A stretch of DNA of 45,129 nt from Gammaproteobacteria bacterium UBA3067 (GTDB taxonomy: Bacteria; Pseudomonadota; Gammaproteobacteria; Pseudomonadales; UBA3067), in assembly GCA_002366835.1 (NCBI GenBank), contig DFBZ01000139.1, positions 1-45,129 on the forward strand, given 5' to 3'. Below are positions 18,842 to 26,595 of this stretch, piece by piece. The notes below the pieces were generated by a model that ran no database searches, was not told the DNA's origin, and worked only from the letters and a program-made list of their open reading frames with translations. A program made the translations under genes and the position numbers. Numbering within the stretch: position 1 is the stretch's first letter; every line of letters begins with the position of its first letter.

Positions 18842-19190
18842 TGCTGGATGGGGGTTTTGCTTGAGAGGAGGATGGCTCTGTATCGGGTTTTTCGGTCATT
18901 TCGGGGTTTAGCAGGGAAGCAGCTTCTTGATTAATCCCTTGCGCACTTTTTTCAACATCTTGCTTTAACTGTTGTAGGCCACTTTGCTGCATTTCCTGTT
19001 GAATGCGCTGGCGCAACTCATCGGCATCAACCTCTTGCTCTAGCTCATGCTTGAGGTCATTCACAGTGCGCTTGATACGGCCCGTATAAGCGGCAATCAT
19101 GCGAATGGTGTGGGGTAATTTCTGTGGGCCAATGACCACCAAGCCTATAATGCCGAGCAGTACCAGCTCTGTGAAACCGATATCAAACAT
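18834..19190 (-). CDS. tatB: Twin-arginine translocase subunit TatB
   Basis: Membrane-anchored partner of TatC in the Tat signal-peptide receptor. It begins MFDIGFTELVLLGIIGLVV, with the glutamate at position 8 that marks TatB, then a hinge GPQKLP, an amphipathic helix (RMIAAYTGRIKRTVNDL) and an acidic, Gln-rich, probably disordered tail. The length of 118 residues is within the family range. It lies nine bases after tatA and overlaps tatC by eight bases, so the three genes are tightly coupled. The AGG immediately before the start is poorly spaced, consistent with translation coupled to tatA. Confidence 0.95.
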   Translation of the reverse strand: MFDIGFTELVLLGIIGLVVIGPQKLPHTIRMIAAYTGRIKRTVNDLKHELEQEVDADELRQRIQQEMQQSGLQQLKQDVEKSAQGINQEAASLLNPEMTEKPDTEPSSSQAKPPSSNA

Positions 19191-19199
19191 AAGGCCTGT

Positions 19200-19445
19200 T
19201 TAAGAGCTCTTGTGTTCGGAGTGCTCGGTTTTTTGGCTCACGCTACCATCGATGGTGGTGTCCTCTACCTTTGAATCATCCGCTTTGTTTTCCAGCTTTG
19301 GTTCATCGCTCATCGCACTTTTAAACCCCTTGATTGCTGAGCCCAAGTCGCCGCCCATGTTGCGCAGTTTTTTTGTACCAAAGAGCATAAAGACGATGGC
19401 AAGTACGATAAGTAGCTGCCAAATGCTGATTCCGCCAATACCCAT
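19200..19445 (-). CDS. tatA: Twin-arginine translocase subunit TatA
   Basis: Small pore-forming subunit of the Tat system that oligomerises around the TatBC-substrate complex. It has a single N-terminal helix (SIWQLLIVLAIVFMLFG), the FGxKKL hinge, an amphipathic helix with GGDLGSAIKGFKSAM, and an acidic/Ser-rich tail; 81 residues is typical. A Gln at the position where TatB has its polar Glu supports TatA rather than TatB. GGAG lies eight bases before the ATG. It follows hisE by 12 bases, indicating the same transcript. Confidence 0.96.
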   Translation of the reverse strand: MGIGGISIWQLLIVLAIVFMLFGTKKLRNMGGDLGSAIKGFKSAMSDEPKLENKADDSKVEDTTIDGSVSQKTEHSEHKSS

Positions 19446-19457
19446 AGTTATTTCTCC

Positions 19458-19796
19458 TTAATCGATTTGCGTTTTGCGCGATGCTTTTTCGTCTAATCCC
19501 GAAAGATCGAAGCGGCGCTCTAACTCTTTTAAAACGCTTTGGTAATCCTCTCCCTGGTGGGAAAGCATCACCAGCGTATGAAACCATAAATCTGCGGTCT
19601 CATAGATCAGATTACTGTTGTCGCCACTAAGTTCCGCATCTTTGGCGGCTAGTATGGTTTCAGTGGCTTCTTCCCCGACTTTTTCAAGAATCTTGTTCAA
19701 GCCTTTGTGGTGGAGTGCGGCGACATAGGAACTTTCCGGGTCGCTATTTCTGCGTGCTTCCAGCGTCTCAGTCAGTTGTTTAAGAACGTGCGCCAT
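19458..19796 (-). CDS. hisE: Phosphoribosyl-ATP pyrophosphohydrolase HisE
   Basis: Second step of histidine synthesis: hydrolyses PR-ATP to PR-AMP and pyrophosphate in the cytoplasm. The all-alpha MazG-like fold is marked by ILEKVGEEATETILAAKD, which supplies the Mg2+-binding acidic residues, and by YETADLWFHTLVML. At 112 residues it is a stand-alone HisE, unlike the fused HisIE of enterobacteria. It begins 20 bases after hisI, whose enzyme takes its product, and is followed by tatA. The start codon is ATG with an AGGT directly adjacent and GGAT further upstream. Confidence 0.95.
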   Translation of the reverse strand: MAHVLKQLTETLEARRNSDPESSYVAALHHKGLNKILEKVGEEATETILAAKDAELSGDNSNLIYETADLWFHTLVMLSHQGEDYQSVLKELERRFDLSGLDEKASRKTQID

Positions 19797-19816
19797 ACCT
19801 GTTTTATCCTTTGGTG

Positions 19817-20224
19817 CTATTTGTAAATATCGCTGGGGTCTTTTAGTACGGGGGCATTCTCCACCCAGCCTTCAGGCTTCAGTGTACGATAAAAACAACT
19901 CCTGCGCCCAGTATGGCAGGCAATACCGCCCATCTGCTCAACTTGAAGCACAATGGCATCTGCATCACAGTCCAGGCGTATCTCATGAATTACTTGCTGG
20001 TGGCCCGATGATTCACCTTTATGCCACAACTTTTGCCGTGAGCGTGACCAGTAGACCGCATGCCCCAGCTTTGCCGTGAGCTCAAGTGATTCGGCATTCA
20101 TCCAAGCCATCATCAGTACTTCCTGGGTCTGGTAGTCCTGTGCAATGGCGGCCACCAGACCGTCGGCATTCCATTTGATCTGGTCAAGTACGTTCTGTGG
20201 GTTTTGGATTTCTATTGGGGGCAT
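19817..20224 (-). CDS. hisI: Phosphoribosyl-AMP cyclohydrolase HisI
   Basis: Third step of histidine synthesis: opens the adenine ring of PR-AMP, a zinc- and magnesium-dependent reaction. DCDADAIVLQVEQ carries the Mg2+-binding aspartates with the flanking zinc cysteine; CHTGRRSCFYR carries the remaining zinc cysteines and substrate-binding residues. YWSRSRQKLWHKGESSGH is the conserved N-terminal half motif. At 135 residues it is a free-standing HisI. It is the first gene of the hisI-hisE-tatABC-DUF2461 series on the minus strand; the upstream region to the glutathione peroxidase gene is 140 bases and probably contains the promoter. Confidence 0.96.
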   Translation of the reverse strand: MPPIEIQNPQNVLDQIKWNADGLVAAIAQDYQTQEVLMMAWMNAESLELTAKLGHAVYWSRSRQKLWHKGESSGHQQVIHEIRLDCDADAIVLQVEQMGGIACHTGRRSCFYRTLKPEGWVENAPVLKDPSDIYK

Positions 20225-20364
20225 CTGGGTCTATGAGTACGTAGTAAATATTTGAAAGGGCATTAAAAACGGGGTGCCCAAGGAGGTAGGGGCGCATAAT
20301 AAAGCAATATCCCTCAGCTTTGAACAGGGCTTGCCCCTAAGCGGGGCTGTTTTCCAGGCCGGGT

Positions 20365-20949
20365 CTACAAAAGCTTTTCTATCTCCCTAATAAGCTCGGG
20401 ATCTTGAGGTTCTACGCGGCTGTTATAGAGATTGATCACTTTACCATCGCGGTCTATTAGGTATTTGAAGAAATTCCATTTGGGCGACTCTCCCTGCTGC
20501 TCCGCAAGGGCCTTGTAGAAAGGGTTTGCATTCCACCCTCTGACGGGGGATTTACTGAACATGGGAAAGGTAACGCCATAATTAATGCGGCAGAATTTGG
20601 CGATTTCAGTATCATCCTTTCTATCCTGGAAAAAATCGTTGGAGGGAAAGCCTAATACCACAAAGCCTTGGTCTTTGTATTGCTGGTATAGTTTTTCCAG
20701 GCCTTCGAACTGAGGGGTGAAGCCACACTGGCTGGCAGTATTCACCGCCAGAATGACTTTGTTGGCATAAGTGCTACAGAGGTGTACTTGCTGTTTTTTA
20801 TGCAGTAATTTGAAGTGATGATCCAGCAGGCTTGGGCAGCTTTCATGTGTGGGTAAGGCTGATGATTGAGAGGGTGGTTCGGCAAGTGCCAAGGTGCTTA
20901 AAAAGACAAATGCTAGAACGGTAAGCCTGAAAATAACTCGTAGTGACAT
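20365..20949 (-). CDS. Exported glutathione-peroxidase-like thiol peroxidase
   Basis: Periplasmic peroxidase of the glutathione peroxidase family. The start at 20949 is preferred: it gives a clean signal peptide (MSLRVIFRLTVLAFVFLSTLALA), with GGAG upstream; the open frame extends 15 codons further. The mature protein has the peroxidatic cysteine in NTASQCGFTPQF (Cys75 from this start) and the Trp/Asn pair in KWNFFKYL. The third active-site position differs: the classic FPCNQF glutamine motif reads FPSNDF. A cysteine in HLCSTY precedes the core. The electron donor (thioredoxin-like or glutathione) cannot be told. It stands alone between hisI and the RND exporter, all on the minus strand but with gaps over 100 bases. 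Confidence 0.85.
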   Translation of the reverse strand: MSLRVIFRLTVLAFVFLSTLALAEPPSQSSALPTHESCPSLLDHHFKLLHKKQQVHLCSTYANKVILAVNTASQCGFTPQFEGLEKLYQQYKDQGFVVLGFPSNDFFQDRKDDTEIAKFCRINYGVTFPMFSKSPVRGWNANPFYKALAEQQGESPKWNFFKYLIDRDGKVINLYNSRVEPQDPELIREIEKLL

Positions 20950-21100
20950 AACAATAAAACTCCTCTGGGTGAGGGAATGGTAATGCCCTAACATAGCTCA
21001 CTATCCTCTGCGCTGGAAGGTCGTGATCGGACAATATTCACGGTTTTGCTGAAGGGTAAGCTATGCAAAGGCCTTTTCGGGTTTCTGATATTGCCCCTAC

Positions 21101-23428
21101 TTAGGCCGCTTTAGATTCTTCTGCCAAGTCATTACTTGTGTCTAAATCCTCATTCGCATCCACAAGATACAACAAGGCCGGCAGCATAAAGTAAGTGCAG
21201 ACCAAGGCCAGGACAAAGGCAATGGATGACATGGCGCCCAGCGCGGTGTTGGGAGCGAAGGCCGATAGCGTCAGCACGGAAAATCCGGCAACGAGAATTA
21301 CCGTGGTGGTGGCAAGGGCAACACCCACCGTGCGAAACGCGTAACCCATGGCTGCATCTGTGCTCATATTTAACTCTCGCTTTGCACGCAAATATTTGCT
21401 GAGGAAGTGTACGGTGTCATCCACAATAACCCCCAGCACTATCACCGATACAAAAGCCCCTGACATGCCAAGCTCGCCCACCACAATTGCCCACACTCCA
21501 TAAGTCATCAGAATTGGCAGCGTATTAGGAATAAGGCTGAGCAGCCCCAGTTTCACATGGCGCAGGGAGATGAGAATAACGATTGAAATGGCAATCAATG
21601 CAATGACCATCCCATCGAGCATACTGATAAGGTTTCTTTTAGACATATGAGAAAACATGATGGACGGCCCAACGGCTTCCGTTACGTTTAGCGCGGGGGC
21701 ATTCTCCTGCTGCCATTGTTTCGCACGGTCAACCAAGGCGATGGCATCTTCAGAGTGAATGTTATCCATGGTGACAGTCAGGCGCGTCGCGGAACGCTCG
21801 GAGTTAAGGGTGTTGTCCAGGGACAGGCCAAAAGGCAAGCTCATCTCGTAAAGAAGCATATACTGGGAGGCAAGAGGCCTACTTTCAGGGATACGGTAAT
21901 AGGTGGCATCGTCTTCATTCATGGTTCGATTAAGCCGCTTCATGGTGGAAGCAATGCTATCGATATGCATTACCTTATCCTGCGTTTTAAACCACTCGCC
22001 CCATGCTTCCAGTTGGCGCAGATACTCGGGTTCAAATATGCCATTTTGCTCAGCCGCACCGACAGAGTAGTGCAGAGCCATTACGCCGGTGAGGTTGTGC
22101 CGAATAAAATCATTATCCCGACGAAACTCAATCTCCTCGCCAAAATATTCGGCGAAAAGATCATTAAAACTGGTGGACGGGATGACCAAGCCAAGCCCTA
22201 CACCCGCCAGTACAAAAATAGCCAACAAGGTATGTCGGTAATTTCGAGCCAGGTGGTGCAGGGAGTCCATTATTTTATCTTGTTGCTCAGAAATTTCGTG
22301 GCGTTTTAATGGCACGACTGATAGAAAAGCGGGCAGGAAGAAAATGGAATAAAAGAATGCGGCGGTGACACCCAAAGCAACCATGTTTCCCATATCGTGC
22401 ATGGGCGGGGATTCGCTGAAATTAAGGCTGAGAAAGCCAATCACTGTGGTAAGGCTGGTTAGGAAAATTGGCTGGAAGTTAATACGTATGGATTCATTCA
22501 GGGCTTTTTCTTTGTCGCCATTTTTTGCCCATTCGTGAAAAAAGCTCACCAATAAATGAACGCTGTCAGCAACGCCGAGAGTGAGCACCACTATGGGGAC
22601 GGCGCCAGTGGTGTTAGATTGCAAAATATCTAGAAAGCCTGCTCCTCCCAGAGAAAAAATGACAGAAAAGCTGACCACCAGCAGCGTGCCGATGGTGCCC
22701 CAAAGGGAGCGAGTCGCCACTGCCAGCATAAGAATAAGTAAACCAAACATCACCGGTATCAGAGTTTTCGAGTCATACAGTGCGGCTTCGAAAAAGGAAA
22801 TATTGAGAACGGTTTGGCCCGATAAATAAGTATTTAAGTCTGGATTTTCTGCCTCTAATTCTGAAGCAATTTGGCGGGCATAATTGACAGCTTCGGCCTC
22901 TGGGTCGGCGGAATCCTCGGGTAGATTCATGGTGATATTCACAGCGGTAACATGGCCCTGGTCAGAGATAAGCCTGCCCACTAGCAGCGGTTCTGCCATC
23001 ACCGCTTCTTTAATCCACTGCACCTTTGTTTGGCTCAGCTCTGACTGGTTCTCAAAAAGGGGTTCAACCAGAAGTTCATCACCTTTTACTTCGGTATGTT
23101 GATAATTGGCGAGAGAATCTACGCGGGAAGAGTAGGGCGTTTCCCAGGCTTTTTCTGTAAGTTCTTGGATGGCCGAAAGGTTTTTTGCAGTAAAAATATC
23201 ACCAGACTTGGAAGCTACCGCAATGAGAATGCTATCTTGTTTGCCATACATGTCCTGGAACTGATCAAAGGCCTGGAGCTGAGGATTTTTGTCGCCAAAG
23301 AAAATTCGATAATCATTGGTAAAACGCAGCTGTGTCGCACCATAAATGCAGGCAAATATACTGAGAATGGTGAGAATAATGATTGGCCATCGGTAGCGAA
23401 TAATATAAGGGCCTAATGATGCTTCCAT
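21101..23428 (-). CDS. RND superfamily (MMPL/HAE3-type) exporter
   Basis: Inner-membrane exporter of the resistance-nodulation-division superfamily, MMPL/HAE-3 branch, with a predicted duplicated layout: one helix near residue 20, a periplasmic loop, five helices (about 220-390), one helix at ~405, a second loop, and five terminal helices. Conserved loops GVADSVHLLVSFFHEW and GVIVDDTVHFLSKYLRA, one in each half, are the matching SSD/RND helix-4 motifs with the proton-relay aspartates. ATG 23428 is chosen: GGAA sits eight bases upstream and the protein begins MEASLGPYIIRYRW. The length of 775 residues is typical. No membrane-fusion or outer-membrane partner gene is adjacent, consistent with the lipid/hydrophobe exporters of this branch. 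The substrate is unknown. Confidence 0.9.
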   Translation of the reverse strand: MEASLGPYIIRYRWPIIILTILSIFACIYGATQLRFTNDYRIFFGDKNPQLQAFDQFQDMYGKQDSILIAVASKSGDIFTAKNLSAIQELTEKAWETPYSSRVDSLANYQHTEVKGDELLVEPLFENQSELSQTKVQWIKEAVMAEPLLVGRLISDQGHVTAVNITMNLPEDSADPEAEAVNYARQIASELEAENPDLNTYLSGQTVLNISFFEAALYDSKTLIPVMFGLLILMLAVATRSLWGTIGTLLVVSFSVIFSLGGAGFLDILQSNTTGAVPIVVLTLGVADSVHLLVSFFHEWAKNGDKEKALNESIRINFQPIFLTSLTTVIGFLSLNFSESPPMHDMGNMVALGVTAAFFYSIFFLPAFLSVVPLKRHEISEQQDKIMDSLHHLARNYRHTLLAIFVLAGVGLGLVIPSTSFNDLFAEYFGEEIEFRRDNDFIRHNLTGVMALHYSVGAAEQNGIFEPEYLRQLEAWGEWFKTQDKVMHIDSIASTMKRLNRTMNEDDATYYRIPESRPLASQYMLLYEMSLPFGLSLDNTLNSERSATRLTVTMDNIHSEDAIALVDRAKQWQQENAPALNVTEAVGPSIMFSHMSKRNLISMLDGMVIALIAISIVILISLRHVKLGLLSLIPNTLPILMTYGVWAIVVGELGMSGAFVSVIVLGVIVDDTVHFLSKYLRAKRELNMSTDAAMGYAFRTVGVALATTTVILVAGFSVLTLSAFAPNTALGAMSSIAFVLALVCTYFMLPALLYLVDANEDLDTSNDLAEESKAA

Positions 23429-23810
23429 ACGAAATATTCCTATTAACAACTATAAGCTAGTAGCGTAACTTTAAGTGCGGGCAAGATTTAGTGAGTGCGT
23501 TCAATTTACCTGGAGCAACTTCTCGACAGAGGGTGCAGATTCACCTAAAGCGCTTACTGTATACCTAAACCTAAAAACCTTTTGCGCTAAGGTTCCAGGG
23601 TGCTTAAGTCATAACGCGGGGATAAGTAACCAGGGTTATTATTTTTTTAATCTGCTTAGCAACTCGAGCCAATAAAAAGGTTTTTGAACCCGTAGAGCCG
23701 AGCGTTGAGAGCTTACCTAAATAGCCAAGCTGCTGGATAGCCTTGGTAGCTGTTAAATGGCGACAAAAGAGAATGTGTTCCTCTCGCAGGTTTAGCGCCT
23801 TGTTCTTTTT
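23429..23810. other. Intergenic region between RND exporter and DUF5062 genes
   Basis: No supported gene. Two related A/T-rich blocks of opposite orientation (AAAAACCTTTT near 23572 and AAAAAGGTTTTT near 23677) could pair across about 100 bases. The exporter promoter should lie here on the minus strand, but I cannot place it. Confidence 0.4.
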
Positions 23811-23850
23811 CCGAATGAGAGGCTTAGCTTATGCTGAGCCTCTCATTCGG
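23811..23850. other. Eighteen-base-pair hairpin just after the DUF5062 stop
   Basis: Arms 23811-23828 and 23833-23850 pair at 17 of 18 positions (the exception is T-G on the + strand) around a TTAT loop, three bases beyond the DUF5062 stop. In the gene's direction it is followed by A residues, not T, so it is not a standard rho-independent terminator; in the + direction it has only TCTTTAT. It may protect the 3' end of the mRNA. Confidence 0.6.
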
Positions 23851-23853
23851 TCT

Positions 23854-24090
23854 TTATGAAAGTTTAGACGCCCATATAGCAAGCTTGTGCTTCATGGATT
23901 GCTGGGATATTTGATCTTGAGGTATAGGCTGAATCACCTTGTCGTGAACGAGTAGCTTATAAATATATTCAATTTTGTCATTGGCTGAATCCGTGGGTTC
24001 AAACTCCACGACCCCACGTTTCTCGCCGTAGGCCATGCCTTCTTTAATCGCTTTTTTTACTAACTCTTTTTCATTTTTGAGTTTTTTCAT
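23854..24090 (-). CDS. DUF5062 family small protein
   Basis: Small cytoplasmic protein that I assign to DUF5062, a family of unknown function in marine gammaproteobacteria. The match is recalled from family pattern: MKKLKNEKELVKKAIKEG at the start, a central DKIEYIYKLLVHDKVIQP segment and a closing MKHKLAIWASK. Predicted as three helices with no membrane segment or signal peptide; 78 residues is typical. AAGAGG lies five bases before the ATG. It is alone on its transcript: an AT-containing leader of unknown promoter upstream, and a long hairpin directly after the stop. No neighbour suggests a role. Confidence 0.75.
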   Translation of the reverse strand: MKKLKNEKELVKKAIKEGMAYGEKRGVVEFEPTDSANDKIEYIYKLLVHDKVIQPIPQDQISQQSMKHKLAIWASKLS

Positions 24091-24435
24091 TTAAACCTCT
24101 TATCATTGGGGGCTTCTTGGCGCTCGGTTAGGGATATAGCCAGCACTACTTTAGGTGGTTGATCAGGATGGTTTTAGCGGAAAGTATTCTAAATGGCGAG
24201 CTGGTCAGAAACTTGTTCCGCTGAGCGCCGCTGTTTTTAACGTGTGGCTTCACTGATCTTATTTGGTGTAAGCCTAACACGTAAGCTCAGTTCATAAAGT
24301 GAAAGAAGGGCAAGCCATAAGTTCTTGCCAAGGTTTCTATGTAAGTTTTGGATGGATGTGGTCAGAGAGGGTTTGAAGAGGTGGGGTGTGAGTTCTAGCC
24401 TAGCAAAGTATGCATAAATGGTGTGTGCTAGAAAC
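24091..24435. other. Intergenic region between DUF5062 gene and tRNA-Phe terminator
   Basis: No convincing coding frame; an open frame on the minus strand across 24237-24506 runs through the tRNA and its terminator and is spurious. The promoter for the DUF5062 gene should be here. Confidence 0.5.
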
Positions 24436-24466
24436 AAAAAAGGCCCGCATTTGACTGCAGGCCTTT
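24436..24466 (-). terminator. Rho-independent terminator of tRNA-Phe
   Basis: On the minus strand AAAGGCC pairs with GGCCTTT, extended inward by a three-base TGC/GCA pairing, and is followed by a run of six T. It starts eight bases beyond the encoded CCA end. Confidence 0.85.
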
Positions 24467-24473
24467 CATGATA

Positions 24474-24549
24474 TGGTGCCCAGACGCGGAATCGAACCAC
24501 GGACACGGGGATTTTCAGTCCCCTGCTCTACCGACTGAGCTATCTGGGC
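24474..24549 (-). tRNA. tRNA-Phe (anticodon GAA)
   Basis: A complete 76-base cloverleaf on the minus strand. The acceptor stem GCCCAGA pairs with TCTGGGC, the D arm has GCTC/GAGC, the anticodon stem GGGGA/TCCCC encloses CTGAAAA with anticodon GAA (complement of 24514-24516), the T loop is TTCGAAT, and CCA is encoded. The sequence closely resembles the E. coli tRNA-Phe pattern. Confidence 0.97.
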
Positions 24550-24562
24550 AAAAGAGGGCGCT

Positions 24563-24591
24563 ATTAGACCTTTTGGGATGCCCTAAGTCAA
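24563..24591 (-). promoter_or_regulatory. Sigma-70 promoter of tRNA-Phe
   Basis: On the minus strand a -35 TTGACT (24586-24591), a 17-base spacer and a -10 TCTAAT (24563-24568) are followed by a GC-rich discriminator (AGCGCCC) ending about 13 bases before the tRNA. The GC-rich discriminator is typical of stringently controlled stable-RNA promoters. Confidence 0.75.
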
Positions 24592-24615
24592 GCGCACATT
24601 AGGGTTTTTTTGGCT

Positions 24616-24894
24616 TTACTCGCTTTCACTTGGGGGGGTATAGCCTTCGGCTTTATCAAAGTCTTCGTTGGCGAGAAATTTATCCCGTTGTTCGGCCAAA
24701 TAGCTTTGTGCTTCTTTATCGAGAACACTTAGGCGTTTTTCATTAATCAGCATGGTTTGCAGTTTTAGCCATTCTTGCCAGGCGAGCTGAGAGGTGGTCT
24801 GGTAGATTTCTTCGCCGCGCGGGCCTGGGAAAGGTGGGCGGGCCATTCCTTCGAGTTCTTTGTTGAATTTTTGGCAATTTACAGTGTGAGTCAT
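24616..24894 (-). CDS. yggX: Probable Fe(2+)-trafficking protein YggX
   Basis: Small cytoplasmic protein linked in enterobacteria to protection of Fe-S clusters from oxidation. The start MTHTVNCQKFNKELEG at 24894 is the family start, carrying the single conserved cysteine; the longer open frame overlaps mutY and is unsupported. Other landmarks are PPFPGPRGEEIY, WQEWLKLQTMLINEKRL and the C-terminal FLANEDFDKAEGY. At 92 residues it is normal. It begins 13 bases after mutY, an order conserved widely among gammaproteobacteria and sensible because MutY is itself an Fe-S protein. Confidence 0.95.
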   Translation of the reverse strand: MTHTVNCQKFNKELEGMARPPFPGPRGEEIYQTTSQLAWQEWLKLQTMLINEKRLSVLDKEAQSYLAEQRDKFLANEDFDKAEGYTPPSESE

Positions 24895-24907
24895 GGCTGG
24901 TTGTGCT

Positions 24908-25981
24908 CTAGTTGCTATGTTGCTGGACAAGGATCTTTTTAACGGGGCTTGATAGGCCAAGCTGATCAAGCTGGCTTAGTTTAACCCATCTGTGTTGATT
25001 GTTCTCCGCGATAACCGTGGGGGCGGTTTTCAGGTTTAGGATGACGGGTTGAATAGTAAGATGAAAGTGGCTGAAGGTGTGGCGAAAGGCGGTGAGTGTT
25101 TCGCTATGCTCTGTTTTAAATTGCCATTTCTGTTGGCAGCTTTGCTGGGGTTTGTCTTCGGCGTCTATTTGCGGAAGGCTCCATAGGCCGCCCCATAGGC
25201 CACTTGATGGGCGCTTTTCCATGAATATTTCGTTTTCGCTGTTGCGTATGATCAGCATTTGGCAGTGTCGGGTGGGCAGGGCTTTTTTGGGTTTGCGGTG
25301 AGGAAGTTCTTTTACCCTGTCTTCTGCGTATGCGAGGCAGCGGCTATTCAGGGGGCAGGGTTCGCAGTCGGTTTTACTGCGTGAACAGAGGCTGGCACCG
25401 ATATCCATCATGGCTTGATTGTATTGGCGGAACTGACGCTGGGGGGTGTGGCGTTCGCTGAGTTCCCAAAGCTGCTTCTCGACGTCGCGTGTGCCTGACC
25501 ACCCCTCAATGGCATGGCTGCGAATCAATACCCGTTTGACGTTTCCATCCAAGATCGCGGCACTTTGTTTCATGGCGAGGGATCGTATCGCGTTGGCGGT
25601 GGAGCGCCCAATACCTGGCAGACTGATAAGGTTTTGTTCATCGCGGGGGAATTCGCCTTGGAAATCGTTGACGACCATTTGTGCAGCTTTGTGCAGGTTG
25701 CGGGCGCGGGCGTAATAACCCAGTCCACTCCAGAGTGACAGCACTTCATCTTCCTGAGCCTTTGCTAAAGCCTGTACATCTGGAAAGCGTTCGGTGAAAC
25801 GTTCGTAATAGGGGATGACGGTTTTTACCTGGGTTTGTTGCAGCATGATTTCAGATAGCCACACCCGGTAAGGGTTGCGCTGCTTTTGCCAGGGAAGATT
25901 TTTGCGCCCGTGTTTTTCGTACCACTGAACGATACTTTGCTGAAACCAGGCTGAGTCTATGGCTTTGATTTTTTTACCCAA
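24908..25981 (-). CDS. mutY: A/G-specific adenine DNA glycosylase MutY
   Basis: Base-excision repair enzyme that removes adenine mispaired with 8-oxoguanine. Motifs: SEIMLQQTQV with the catalytic glutamate, the helix-hairpin-helix LPGIGRSTANAI, the LDGNVKRVLIR segment with the catalytic aspartate, a [4Fe-4S] loop C-x6-C-x2-C-x5-C, and a C-terminal NUDIX-like 8-oxoG recognition domain (MEKRPSSGLWGGLWSLP). The frame is open to 26140, but everything before 25981 lies inside the upstream GNAT gene and is unlike MutY. TTG at 25981, just after the GNAT stop, gives 357 residues, the family length; the start codon is therefore a judgement. yggX follows by 13 bases. Confidence 0.94.
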   Translation of the reverse strand: MGKKIKAIDSAWFQQSIVQWYEKHGRKNLPWQKQRNPYRVWLSEIMLQQTQVKTVIPYYERFTERFPDVQALAKAQEDEVLSLWSGLGYYARARNLHKAAQMVVNDFQGEFPRDEQNLISLPGIGRSTANAIRSLAMKQSAAILDGNVKRVLIRSHAIEGWSGTRDVEKQLWELSERHTPQRQFRQYNQAMMDIGASLCSRSKTDCEPCPLNSRCLAYAEDRVKELPHRKPKKALPTRHCQMLIIRNSENEIFMEKRPSSGLWGGLWSLPQIDAEDKPQQSCQQKWQFKTEHSETLTAFRHTFSHFHLTIQPVILNLKTAPTVIAENNQHRWVKLSQLDQLGLSSPVKKILVQQHSN

Positions 25982-25985
25982 GGTT

Positions 25986-26438
25986 TTAAAGCTCGTCCAG
26001 TTCGCAAATAAACTGTAGTTTCGTCGGGTCCGGCTGTTCGGAATGGGAATGAAAACCATTGGCGCGCAGGAAAGCCTGTGCTTGTTGGTCGCTCTCCTCA
26101 ATGGCGCAGCTGAGTGCGACGGTATGGCGTGCGGCTTCAAAGCGCTTCATTTCATTCAGTAGGGTGCTGCCTACACCGCGACGCCGAGTGGCCTCTCTGA
26201 CACATAAAAAGTCAAAGTTGGTAAGGCCTTCACAACAAAGGGTTAAAGCTCCGGCCACAAGCTTGCTATTGAATATGCCTGAGTAGTAGCGATAGTCGGG
26301 CGATTCAAGCAAGGTGTTGAGCGTTTCAATGGCCGATGGTTGTAGCGATGGGAAGGCTGTATCGGGGTGATACAGCTTGCTGAGGTCGCTAGCGAATTTG
26401 TCTTCAATATGGGGGTGGAAATTAACAATTAGAGGCAT
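25986..26438 (-). CDS. GNAT-family protein, PanM/PanZ-like
   Basis: A 150-residue protein of the Gcn5-related acetyltransferase fold. The acetyl-CoA loop is visible as VREATRRRGVGSTLLNEM, with a preceding beta strand FDFLCV. The pattern around that loop and an N-terminal LSKLYHPD segment resemble PanM/PanZ, the acetyl-CoA-binding factor that triggers maturation of aspartate decarboxylase PanD; that similarity is recalled, not computed, and a generic acetyltransferase is the alternative. The stop lies four bases before the proposed mutY TTG, so the two are probably translated from the same mRNA. No panD is in the window. Confidence 0.7.
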   Translation of the reverse strand: MPLIVNFHPHIEDKFASDLSKLYHPDTAFPSLQPSAIETLNTLLESPDYRYYSGIFNSKLVAGALTLCCEGLTNFDFLCVREATRRRGVGSTLLNEMKRFEAARHTVALSCAIEESDQQAQAFLRANGFHSHSEQPDPTKLQFICELDEL

Positions 26439-26595
26439 GGTTTTTCTGCGCTGGGGTATTTTTAAAGCTGTATTGTAAGAAATGTCGGCAGCAAAGACTA
26501 TCGCTCATCAAGGCTAAAGCTGGTGAGGGGTTTCACGAGTGTTTATACTACGCTGTTTGATGGCATATTTTAAAACTTAAAAACATGAGGGCAGC

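Noticed and set aside
20304..20345. GCCCC/GGGGC hairpin between hisI and the glutathione peroxidase gene
   Set aside because: The T-rich side faces the + direction, where no gene ends, so it does not fit as a terminator of either minus-strand gene.
24237..24506. 89-codon minus-strand frame across tRNA-Phe
   Set aside because: It runs through a complete tRNA and its terminator, so it cannot be a real gene.
25982..26140. N-terminal extension of MutY by 53 residues
   Set aside because: The extension lies entirely in the GNAT coding sequence and has no MutY-like sequence; TTG 25981 gives the family length.
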